Positions 6,263 to 12,788 of a stretch of DNA of 12,788 bases are shown here, piece by piece (the stretch's first letter is position 1; each line of letters begins with the position of its first letter). The notes beneath the pieces are model-generated. The model worked only from the letters and a program-made list of their open reading frames with translations, was not told the origin of the DNA and did no database searches. Source of the DNA: Bacteroidota bacterium (GTDB taxonomy: Bacteria; Bacteroidota; Ignavibacteria; UBA10030; F1-140-MAGs086); contig SXSO01000107.1 in the NCBI GenBank assembly GCA_005792205.1, positions 1-12,788 on the forward strand, given 5' to 3'. The position numbers were made by a program, and so were the translations under genes.

Positions 6263-8002
6263 ATGTATCGTCAAATTCATAATTTTCGTCTCATCACCAA
6301 ACTTGGAAAAGGTGGAGTTGGAGAAGTTTATCTTGCAGAAGATATTGAAAGTGAAAATGTTTTTGCAGTAAAACTTTTGTTGAAAGAATTTTTACACGAT
6401 ATAAAAATTGTAAATGATTTTATAGAAGAAGCAAAACTTCACTCTGAACTTTCGCATCCAAATATTTTAAAATTTCACTCATTTATTAGAGATGAAAATG
6501 TGTGTTATATTGTTATGGAATATGTTGAAGGAAAATCAGTTTATGATTTAATTCGTTCTACAAAAGGAATTGAAGAAGTTCGTGCGATAAAAATTTTTAA
6601 GCAAATAGTTTCAGCAATTTCATATCTTCACAGCAAAGGAATTATTCATAGAGATATCAATCCACGCAATATATTGCTTACTGAAAATGATGTTGTAAAA
6701 ATTTCTGATTTTGGAATTTCAAAAAAAATTGATGAGTTTTATTTTGAAAATGAAAAAGAATTAGGAACATTATATTATATGTCTCCCGAACAAATTGTAA
6801 AATCTCATATTGATGAAAGAAGTGATATTTATAGTTTAGGAATGACACTTTACGAAATGTTAACCGGACGACTTCCATTTAGTATTAGTATAAATGACGA
6901 AACTGATGAGAAAATAAAAAATGAAATTTTATTTTCAAAAATTTCTGATTTACGCACTTACAAAAATAATATTTCTCCAAACATAGCAAATGCAATTTTT
7001 AAAATGATTGAACGAAAAAAAGAAAATCGTTTTCAAAATTGTAGTGCAATTTTAGATTTTTTAGAACCCAAATTTATCAATCTAGAATTAGATGAAAGTA
7101 GGTTTAAAAAAATGAAATCAATTTCATTTCACAAAAATTTGGATTTGGGAACTGATGAAAAAAAATATATAAATGATATTCAATTTACAAACGACGAAAG
7201 AATTTTTAGTATTTTAAATTCAAATGGAGAAATAAATTTTTTTGATTTAGAAACTTTTGAAAAAAAAAAAAATCTTTTTGTAAATCAAAGTAGAAAAATT
7301 TGTTTTTCAAAAAATGGAAATTATTTTGCAGTTTCTGAATTGGGAAAAGAAATTAAAATTTTTTTTAATGGAAGCAATACTATAAAATCACTATTAAAAG
7401 GACACAAAACAAATATTGTTCAAATGCAATTTTCTGATGATGGAAATTTCCTTTGTTCTATAAGTAATGATGGAGAAATAAAAATTTGGAATGTTGTGGA
7501 AGACAAAGAAATTAACTCAATTCAAATAGAAGTTCCGCAAAATTGCATTGTAAAATTTTGTGAGTTTTCAAATACAAATTTAATTGCAATAGGTTTTTCA
7601 GATGATACAGTAAAAATTTTTGAAAATAATAAAATCAAAAAAACAATTTCATATAAAAAAAATATTTCATCTATTTCTATTTATGAAAATTTATTTGTAA
7701 TTGGTTTTGTAGATGGAGAAGTGAAATTATTTACAACTTCAAATGAAGATGAAATTTATTCTTTGCAAAGTCACAAAGAGAGAGTAAATTGTCTTAAATT
7801 TTTAAATGAAAATTATCTAATAAGTGCGGGAAAAGATTCTCATATTAAAGTTTGGAAATTGCAAAGTGGAGTTGAAATTTTTTCTTTGACAAATAATGTT
7901 CAAAAAGAAATTGTTTCACTTGCAATTTCTCAAAACAAAAAATATATTGTAAATACTGATATTTATTCATCAGTTTTTATTTGGAAAATTTTTTATCAAT
8001 AA
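6263..8002 (+). CDS. Hanks-type Ser/Thr protein kinase fused to a seven-repeat WD40 propeller
   Basis: Signalling kinase of 579 residues. The kinase domain (about 8-268) has the glycine loop 'GKGGVGEV' (15-22), the ATP lysine K37 in 'FAVK', helix-C Glu56, the catalytic loop 'HRDINPRN' (129-136, base Asp131), DFG (149-151), 'GTLYYMSPEQ' (168-177) and the structural Asp188. All core catalytic residues are present, but the usual Lys two after the catalytic Asp (HRDxKP) is Asn133. A short polar linker without a membrane span leads to about seven WD40-like repeats (about 299-577), such as 'DGEIKIWNV', 'DGEVKLFTT' and 'DSHIKVWKL', enough for one closed propeller. The protein should be cytoplasmic, with the propeller acting as sensor or docking platform. 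It starts directly at the DUF454 stop and is followed after 16 nt by the YbaB gene. The C-terminal half is notably rich in Lys, Asn and Ile, in line with very AT-rich codons. The substrate is unknown. Confidence 0.93.
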   Translation: MYRQIHNFRLITKLGKGGVGEVYLAEDIESENVFAVKLLLKEFLHDIKIVNDFIEEAKLHSELSHPNILKFHSFIRDENVCYIVMEYVEGKSVYDLIRSTKGIEEVRAIKIFKQIVSAISYLHSKGIIHRDINPRNILLTENDVVKISDFGISKKIDEFYFENEKELGTLYYMSPEQIVKSHIDERSDIYSLGMTLYEMLTGRLPFSISINDETDEKIKNEILFSKISDLRTYKNNISPNIANAIFKMIERKKENRFQNCSAILDFLEPKFINLELDESRFKKMKSISFHKNLDLGTDEKKYINDIQFTNDERIFSILNSNGEINFFDLETFEKKKNLFVNQSRKICFSKNGNYFAVSELGKEIKIFFNGSNTIKSLLKGHKTNIVQMQFSDDGNFLCSISNDGEIKIWNVVEDKEINSIQIEVPQNCIVKFCEFSNTNLIAIGFSDDTVKIFENNKIKKTISYKKNISSISIYENLFVIGFVDGEVKLFTTSNEDEIYSLQSHKERVNCLKFLNENYLISAGKDSHIKVWKLQSGVEIFSLTNNVQKEIVSLAISQNKKYIVNTDIYSSVFIWKIFYQ

Positions 8003-8018
8003 AAAAAATATAACTATT

Positions 8019-8339
8019 ATGATGCCAAATGTATATAAACAAATGCAAAAACTTCAACAAAAAATGGAGCAAATGCAAAATGAACTTGAAAATAAAACAA
8101 TAACTGTTGAAGTTGGTGGAGGAGTTGTAAAAGCAATTGTAAATGGAAAACAAAAAATTCTAAAAATTGAAATTGAAAAAGAAGTAATAAACTCAGAAGA
8201 AAAAGAAATGCTTGAAGATCTAGTTGTTGCAGTTGTGAATAAGGCAATTGAAGATTCTACAAAACTTGCAAACGAAGAAATGAGTAAAGCAACAGCAGGA
8301 ATGATTCCAAATGTTCCTGGAATGAATATGCCATTTTAA
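8019..8339 (+). CDS. YbaB/EbfC-family nucleoid-associated protein
   Basis: Small DNA-binding protein of 106 residues, the usual family size, which forms homodimers and often accompanies RecR. The N-terminus is a Gln/Lys/Met-rich helix ('YKQMQKLQQKMEQMQNELEN'). It is followed by the beta-sheet core 'TITVEVGGGVVKAIVNGKQK' and a C-terminal helix ('EDLVVAVVNKAIEDS'), then a Met/Pro/Gly tail. Two adjacent ATGs (8019 and 8022) are possible starts. RecR follows after 4 nt, the classic ybaB-recR order, but dnaX, which often precedes ybaB, is replaced here by the kinase gene. Confidence 0.93.
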   Translation: MMPNVYKQMQKLQQKMEQMQNELENKTITVEVGGGVVKAIVNGKQKILKIEIEKEVINSEEKEMLEDLVVAVVNKAIEDSTKLANEEMSKATAGMIPNVPGMNMPF

Positions 8340-8343
8340 TATT

Positions 8344-8937
8344 ATGTTTTTTTCTTCATCGTTTGATAAATTGATTGAACAGTTTTCTTTACTTCCCGGA
8401 GTTGGAAGAAAAACTGCACAAAGATTTGCGTTTTATATTTTGAAATTAAGTAATGAAGAAGTAAATAAATTTGTGGATAGTTTAAAAAATGCAAAAGAAA
8501 AAATTAAACAATGTGAAACTTGTTTCAATTTTTCAGATGAAAATATTTGTAAAATTTGTAGTGATAAGACACGTGATATTTCTACGATTTGTGTTGTTGA
8601 AGAAGCAAGTGATGTAATTTATTTTGAGAGAACAAAAAACTTTTTTGGTTTATATCACATACTTGGTGGTGTGCTTTCTCCACTTGATAATATTGGTCCA
8701 AACGATTTAAAAGTAAATGAACTTTTAAATAGAATAAATGGTGAAACAAAAGAAATAATTTTTGCAATCAGTCCTACACTTGAAGGAGAAACTACAATTT
8801 TGTATTTGTGTAAGTTGCTTAGAAAGTATAATATAAAAATTTCTCGCATTGCTCGTGGAATTCCAATAGGAAGTGATTTAGAATATGTAGATGAAGCAAC
8901 AATTGCAAATGCTTTAAAAGAAAGAGTTTTATTGTGA
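8344..8937 (+). CDS. recR: Recombination mediator RecR
   Basis: Part of the RecF/RecOR pathway, which loads RecA at single-strand gaps; RecR forms a ring clamp on DNA. All family parts are present in 197 residues. These are the helix-hairpin-helix 'LLPGVGRKTAQRFAFYIL' (16-33), a four-cysteine zinc finger (C57, C60, C69, C72), a Toprim domain starting at 'STICVVEEASDVIYFERT' with 'YHILGGVLSPLDNIGP', and the C-terminal 'GIPIGSDLEYVDEATIANAL'. The stop overlaps the GTG start of the next gene (GTGA), which indicates translational coupling to the lipoprotein gene that follows. Confidence 0.96.
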   Translation: MFFSSSFDKLIEQFSLLPGVGRKTAQRFAFYILKLSNEEVNKFVDSLKNAKEKIKQCETCFNFSDENICKICSDKTRDISTICVVEEASDVIYFERTKNFFGLYHILGGVLSPLDNIGPNDLKVNELLNRINGETKEIIFAISPTLEGETTILYLCKLLRKYNIKISRIARGIPIGSDLEYVDEATIANALKERVLL

Positions 8938-9509
8938 AATTTTTTTTTAGTGGTTTGTTCTTTATGTTTTTAAGTTGCGATATTTTCCAAACTCGTGATG
9001 TTGAAATTCCCGAAGATAATCGTTCGCATTTTTATCCACCACTTATAGATACAATTGTTATTGAAAATTTAAAATATGCTATCAAAGAACAGAATGTTGA
9101 AAACTATATTCGTTGTTTTGCTGATTCAAATTTGTTTGGTGAGAAATTTATTTTCATTCCAACAATTGGTGCTCAAATAAATTATCAAAATATTTTTTCA
9201 AATTGGAATTTGAATGATGAAAGAATGTATTTTGAAAACATTTGTGAAAGTTCTGAAAAAGATTCTTCAATTTTAAGTTTAGTTGAAATGCAAAAAAATA
9301 TTTTTGTAGATTCAACAAAATTTTTTTTTCAGTATGAGGTAAATTTTAAACACAATAAAAATTTTCCAAAATTTGTAAACGGAGGATTAGAATTTGTATT
9401 GAAAAAAAACACAACTTCTGGTTTATGGAATATTGTTAGATGGACTGATTTTGCAAATCAAAACACTTTAATTTATAGTTGGAGTGATTGGAAAGCGAAT
9501 TTTCATTAG
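8934..9509 (+). CDS. Putative lipoprotein, possibly NTF2-like, first of a related pair
   Basis: I do not recognise a named family. The protein has 191 residues and begins with GTG overlapping the recR stop by 4 nt. It opens with a short hydrophobic leader ending 'FMFLSC' (Cys15), which fits a loose Bacteroidota lipoprotein signal, so it is probably membrane-anchored in the periplasm or outer membrane. After a Pro-containing linker, 'NLKYAIKEQNVENYIRCFAD' resembles the opening helix of SnoaL/NTF2-like folds, and the C-terminal half is beta-rich. The closing stretch, G...F.L...(W).I.RW.D...N, recurs in the next gene, indicating a diverged duplication. If the fold is right it would be a small cone-shaped binding domain, but no ligand or catalytic residue can be named. 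Confidence 0.75.
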   Translation: MKFFFSGLFFMFLSCDIFQTRDVEIPEDNRSHFYPPLIDTIVIENLKYAIKEQNVENYIRCFADSNLFGEKFIFIPTIGAQINYQNIFSNWNLNDERMYFENICESSEKDSSILSLVEMQKNIFVDSTKFFFQYEVNFKHNKNFPKFVNGGLEFVLKKNTTSGLWNIVRWTDFANQNTLIYSWSDWKANFH

Positions 9510-9510
9510 T

Positions 9511-10011
9511 ATGAAGTTTTTTGTTTTAGTATCTACAATTTTTTTATTTTCTCAAAGTGGATGTGTGAATCCATTTGCACCATCACTTTTTAATGGTGAA
9601 GGATATTTATGTAGTGATTTTACAAAAATAGAAAATATTTTTTGTGCATTTCAAAATTCGTATTCATATAAAGATACAATTTTATATTCTTCAATTTTAG
9701 ATAATGATTTTACTTTTTATTATCGCGACTACGAAAATAGTGTTGATATTTCTTGGTTAAAAGAAGAAGAGATGAAAACAACTTTCGGACTTTTTATTTC
9801 TGCACAACAATTGAATTTAATTTGGAATGACGTTATAAATTCTAATATTACTGATACAACAGCAACAATTTATCGTTCATTTGATTTGACAATAAAATTT
9901 AATCCAAACGATATTGTAAGAATTGATGGTTATGCAAATTTCACATTGTCGCGTGAAAATAAAACTTCATATTGGAAAATTTTAAGGTGGAAAGATGAAT
10001 CAAATTTTTAA
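9511..10011 (+). CDS. Putative lipoprotein, related to the preceding gene
   Basis: Unrecognised protein of 166 residues from the ATG at 9511. A longer reading from GTG at 9484 is open but would bury the signal sequence behind nine extra residues and overlap the previous gene, so ATG is preferred. 'MKFFVLVSTIFLFSQSGC' is a good lipoprotein signal with Cys18 as the modified residue. The mature part begins 'VNPFAPSLFNGEG', has one early helix ('KIENIFCAFQNSY') and then a beta-rich body. The end, 'GYANFTL...YWKILRWKDESN', matches 'GGLEFVL...LWNIVRWTDFAN' of the upstream gene in spacing and key residues (Phe, Leu, Trp, Ile, Arg-Trp, Asp, Asn). It lies 1 nt after that gene and overlaps plsY by 17 nt. 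The function is unknown. Confidence 0.75.
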   Translation: MKFFVLVSTIFLFSQSGCVNPFAPSLFNGEGYLCSDFTKIENIFCAFQNSYSYKDTILYSSILDNDFTFYYRDYENSVDISWLKEEEMKTTFGLFISAQQLNLIWNDVINSNITDTTATIYRSFDLTIKFNPNDIVRIDGYANFTLSRENKTSYWKILRWKDESNF

Positions 10012-10660
10012 TTTATTTCTTGTAATTTTATTTTCATATATAGTTGGTGCAATTCCTGTAAGTTTAATAATTGTAAAATTTACAAAGGGAGTTGATATAA
10101 GAAATTATGGAAGTGGAAATATAGGTGGAACAAATGCAATGAGAATATTAGGATGGAAACTTGGAGTATTAGTTATGTTGTTGGATGCTATGAAAGGTGT
10201 TATTGCGGTTTTATTTTTTGCAACTTTTTTTGAGATCACAATTTTTTCTGAAATATCTGAAATAGGTGTTAAAATTATTGCAGGAATATTTGCAATAGTT
10301 GGACATGTGTTTAGTGTATTTGCAAAATTTAAAGGAGGAAAAGGTGTTGCAACATCTGCTGGAATTTTGCTTTCACTTGTTCCAATTGAAACATTGATTG
10401 TAATTGGAATTTTTTTACTTGTATTTAAAATCTCAAAATATGTTTCGCTTGGCTCAATTGTTGCAGCAATTTTATTTCCATTTGTTATGATTATACGAAA
10501 ATTTTTTTTTGATAGAAATTCAATAGAAGGATATGATTTATTGATTTATATTGTATTTAGTATTTCTTTTTTTATAGTTTTCACACATAGAAAAAATATA
10601 TTACGGTTAATTCACGGAACAGAAAATACAGTTTCAAAAATTGATATTGATGAAAAATAA
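9995..10660 (+). CDS. plsY: Glycerol-3-phosphate acyltransferase PlsY
   Basis: Integral membrane enzyme that transfers an acyl group from acyl-phosphate to glycerol-3-phosphate, making lysophosphatidic acid, the first step of phospholipid synthesis. At 221 residues it is of normal length. The three conserved cytoplasmic motifs are visible: 'GSGNIGGTNAMR' (39-50), 'GHVFSVFAKFKGGKGVATSAG' in outline (103-123, with Lys113-Gly-Gly-Lys116-Gly) and 'THRKNILRLIHGTEN' (about 197-211). They separate several hydrophobic spans. The ATG lies inside the 3' end of the preceding lipoprotein gene (17-nt overlap, different frame). gpsA, which supplies the substrate, follows after 3 nt. Confidence 0.96.
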   Translation: MNQIFNLFLVILFSYIVGAIPVSLIIVKFTKGVDIRNYGSGNIGGTNAMRILGWKLGVLVMLLDAMKGVIAVLFFATFFEITIFSEISEIGVKIIAGIFAIVGHVFSVFAKFKGGKGVATSAGILLSLVPIETLIVIGIFLLVFKISKYVSLGSIVAAILFPFVMIIRKFFFDRNSIEGYDLLIYIVFSISFFIVFTHRKNILRLIHGTENTVSKIDIDEK

Positions 10661-10663
10661 ATT

Positions 10664-11662
10664 ATGAATATCTCAGTAATAGGTTCAGGAAGTTGGGGAA
10701 CAACACTTGCAATTTTACTTGCAAGAAAAAATTTTGATGTAACACTTTGGACTCATAAAGAAGAATATTTTACAATGATGAGTGAACGAAGAGAAAATTC
10801 AAAATATCTTGCAGGAATTAGTTTTCCTTCAAACTTAAAAATATCTCAAAATTTAGATGATGCTGTAAATTGTAAAGATGTGATTGTTTTTGGAATTCCA
10901 TCTCAACAACTTCGTTCAGTTTTAGAAAAGGTTCAAGAGCAAAACTTTAAAAATTCAATTTTAGTAAATCTTGCAAAAGGAATAGAAACATCTTCATTGA
11001 AATTGATGAATGAAGTTATTTTATCAGTTTTAAAAAATTGTGACAAAAATTTAATTGCAACACTTTCTGGTCCAAGTCATGCTGAAGAAGTTTGTTTAAA
11101 TATTCCAACAGCAGTTGTAAGTGCTTCTTTTAATATTGAAACAGCAAAACAAGTTCAAGAAATTTTTATAACAGATAAGTTTAGAGTTTATGCATCAAGT
11201 GATATAATTGGAATTGAAATTGGTGGTTCATTGAAAAATATAATTGCAATTGGTGCTGGAATTATAGATGGAGCAAATTTTGGAGACAATACAAAAGCAG
11301 CACTCATTACTCGTAGTATTTCAGAAATTACTCGTCTTGGAATTTTTCTTGGAGCAAAAGAAAAAACATTTGCAGGACTTTCAGGTCTTGGAGATTTGTT
11401 TGTAACTTGTACAAGTAAGCATAGTAGAAATCGCTATGTTGGAGAACAAATTGGCAAAGGAAGAAAACTTGATTTTATACTTCGTGAAATGAAAATGGTT
11501 GCAGAAGGTGTTTATACAACTCGTTCTGCATATTTACTTTCACAAAAATGTAAAATTGAAACTCCAATAATCAATGAAATGTATGCGGTTTTGTTTGACA
11601 AAAAAGATGCAAAAGAAGCAACATATGATTTAATGAAGCGAATTGCAAAAGAAGAAGATTGA
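10664..11662 (+). CDS. gpsA: Glycerol-3-phosphate dehydrogenase [NAD(P)+]
   Basis: Cytoplasmic reduction of dihydroxyacetone phosphate to sn-glycerol-3-phosphate, feeding PlsY just upstream. At 332 residues it has the normal length. The dinucleotide-binding loop 'GSGSWGT' (7-13) opens the Rossmann domain. 'SGPSHAEEV', 'GGSLKNIIAIGAGI' (catalytic Lys191), 'LSGLGDLFVTCTSKHSRNR' and 'VAEGVYTTRSAYLL' are the family's active-site and helical-domain motifs. It starts 3 nt after the plsY stop (same frame, TAA-ATT-ATG), and recG follows after 5 nt, so it lies in the middle of a continuous transcript. Confidence 0.97.
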   Translation: MNISVIGSGSWGTTLAILLARKNFDVTLWTHKEEYFTMMSERRENSKYLAGISFPSNLKISQNLDDAVNCKDVIVFGIPSQQLRSVLEKVQEQNFKNSILVNLAKGIETSSLKLMNEVILSVLKNCDKNLIATLSGPSHAEEVCLNIPTAVVSASFNIETAKQVQEIFITDKFRVYASSDIIGIEIGGSLKNIIAIGAGIIDGANFGDNTKAALITRSISEITRLGIFLGAKEKTFAGLSGLGDLFVTCTSKHSRNRYVGEQIGKGRKLDFILREMKMVAEGVYTTRSAYLLSQKCKIETPIINEMYAVLFDKKDAKEATYDLMKRIAKEED

Positions 11663-11667
11663 GTTTT

Positions 11668-12788
11668 ATGGAGCAACTTAATTCATCAATTCAATATTTA
11701 AAATCAATTGGTCCAATTAGAGCAAAACTTTTGAAAGATGAATTAAATATTGAAACAGTTGCAGATTTAATTTTTCATTTTCCATATCGTCATATAGATA
11801 GAACTCAAACATTATCCATAAAAGAAATTTATTTCTTAAAAGAAAAAGAAGCAAAAACCTTTACAATTGTTTGTGTAGTTGAGAACTTTTATTGTTTAAA
11901 TGTAAAAAATAAATTTGCAAAAGTTGTTCCATTTAATTTAGTTATAAGAGATGAAAAAAATAGATTTACATTTACTTTTTTTCGTCCCAAAAAAATTGTA
12001 GAGAGATTTTGGTTAAAAAGATTTGAAATAGGAGAAACAATAGCGATATCAGCACTTTTTGAAAAACGAAATGGTGAAATAAAATACTCAAATGTTGAAT
12101 ATGACAAAATTGAAAATGGTTCTCAATATCATACTGGAAAAATAATTCCTCTTTATTCTGCAACAGAAAAACTTCGCGAAAAAGGGTTTTTGAGTTCTGT
12201 ATTTAGAAAAATAGTTTTTGATTCTCTTCCAAAATATTTAAAGTTGTTTGATGAATTTTTTCCAGACGAAATTTTACAGCGTCAAAATTTATTTCCAATT
12301 CAGAAAGCAATTTCTGAATATCATTTTCCACAAACGATTTCTAATATTGAACTTTCAAGAAAAAGATTTGCATTTGAAGAAATTTTTTTCTTCGAACTTT
12401 ATTTGGCAATTCGTAGAAAAAAAATGAAGGAACTTCAAAGTGGGATTTCATTTAAAATAGAACAAGATGGATTTTTTAAAACAAAAATAAAATTACTTCC
12501 ATTTGAACTTACAAATTCCCAAAAAAAAGTTTTAAGAGAAATTTTTACTGATATGGAATTGATTTCCCCAATGAATCGTATTTTACAAGGAGATGTAGGA
12601 AGTGGAAAAACAATTGTTGCAATTCTTTCAATGTTGAATGCAATTGATAATGGTTTTCAATCTGCATTTATGGTTCCAACGGAAGTTCTTGCTGAACAAC
12701 ATTTTAATACAATTCAAAATTTCTTGAATGATATTCCAATTCAAATTACACTTTTAACTGGTTCGCAAAAAAAATCTCTTAAAGAAAA
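11668..12788 (+). CDS. recG: ATP-dependent DNA helicase RecG, N-terminal part (cut by window end)
   Basis: Branch-migrating helicase that remodels stalled forks and Holliday junctions. The frame is open from ATG 11668 to the window edge (373 complete codons), so about half of a normal RecG is visible. The opening 'SIQYLKSIGPIRAKLLKDEL' and 'TVADLIFHFPYRHIDRT' is the typical RecG N-terminus. It is followed by the OB-fold wedge domain that grips the junction, then 'RKRFAFEEIFFFELYLAI'. The helicase begins with 'PFELTNSQKKVLREI', Walker A 'GDVGSGKT' (308-315) and motif Ia 'MVPTEVLAEQH' (from 335). No frameshift or stop occurs in the visible part; the truncation is only the window boundary. It is the last visible gene of the array. 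Confidence 0.95.
   Translation, partial: MEQLNSSIQYLKSIGPIRAKLLKDELNIETVADLIFHFPYRHIDRTQTLSIKEIYFLKEKEAKTFTIVCVVENFYCLNVKNKFAKVVPFNLVIRDEKNRFTFTFFRPKKIVERFWLKRFEIGETIAISALFEKRNGEIKYSNVEYDKIENGSQYHTGKIIPLYSATEKLREKGFLSSVFRKIVFDSLPKYLKLFDEFFPDEILQRQNLFPIQKAISEYHFPQTISNIELSRKRFAFEEIFFFELYLAIRRKKMKELQSGISFKIEQDGFFKTKIKLLPFELTNSQKKVLREIFTDMELISPMNRILQGDVGSGKTIVAILSMLNAIDNGFQSAFMVPTEVLAEQHFNTIQNFLNDIPIQITLLTGSQKKSLKE

Noticed and set aside
8017..8247. 76-codon minus-strand frame opposite the YbaB gene
   Set aside because: It is a Leu/Gln/Phe-rich shadow of the Lys/Gln-rich YbaB helix read backwards, with no independent support.
9484..9510. GTG start at 9484 for the second lipoprotein
   Set aside because: It adds nine residues that hide a good lipoprotein signal and overlaps the previous gene by 26 nt; the ATG at 9511 is the natural start.
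1..12788. CRISPR array, toxin-antitoxin pair, restriction system, phage or insertion sequence
   Set aside because: No regularly spaced repeats, no matching gene families and no target-site duplications were seen. Poly-A and poly-T runs throughout reflect base composition.

Overview
The window is strongly AT-rich, dense in genes, and has no recognisable Shine-Dalgarno sequences before its starts. One gene ends in a type IX secretion (T9SS) sorting tail of the 'FPNPFNPxTxIxY' form. Together these suggest a member of the Bacteroidota/Chlorobiota (FCB) group, most like Ignavibacteria. This is inferred from the tail motif, base composition and gene style; no rRNA or marker gene is present to confirm it.

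Layout. (1) Positions 111-3449 run on the minus strand. A tRNA-Arg(CCT) is followed after only 20 nt by a 1081-codon gene for a large secreted protein: signal peptide, lamin-tail domain, OB-fold-like region, Fn3-like module, two HKD phospholipase D-type domains and a T9SS tail. A hairpin terminator at 59-90 lies downstream and looks bidirectional. (2) From 3450 everything runs on the plus strand. An AT-rich divergent spacer with an 11-bp inverted repeat precedes an Lrp/AsnC-family regulator and a type I glutamine synthetase, which close with a strong hairpin terminator at 5529-5571. (3) A 280-nt gene-free stretch (5572-5851) holds a Bacteroidota-type promoter candidate and a cluster of repeated GTAACT motifs. 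(4) From 5852 to the window edge nine genes are packed with gaps of 16 nt or less or with overlaps: a DUF454 membrane protein, a Ser/Thr kinase fused to a seven-repeat WD40 propeller, YbaB/EbfC, RecR, two related small lipoproteins, PlsY, GpsA, and the first 373 codons of RecG, which is cut by the window end.

How the genes fit together. The regulator and glutamine synthetase form a nitrogen-assimilation pair. The long array joins recombination and nucleoid functions (YbaB, RecR, RecG) with the first steps of phospholipid synthesis (GpsA makes glycerol-3-phosphate, PlsY acylates it), two envelope lipoproteins and a signalling kinase. The kinase starts directly after the DUF454 stop codon and in the same frame. 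The least ordinary parts are the kinase-propeller/DUF454 pair, the two diverged tandem lipoproteins, the secreted double-HKD protein sitting right behind a tRNA, and the repeat-bearing leader at 5572-5851. I see no CRISPR array, insertion sequence, phage gene or clear defence system.
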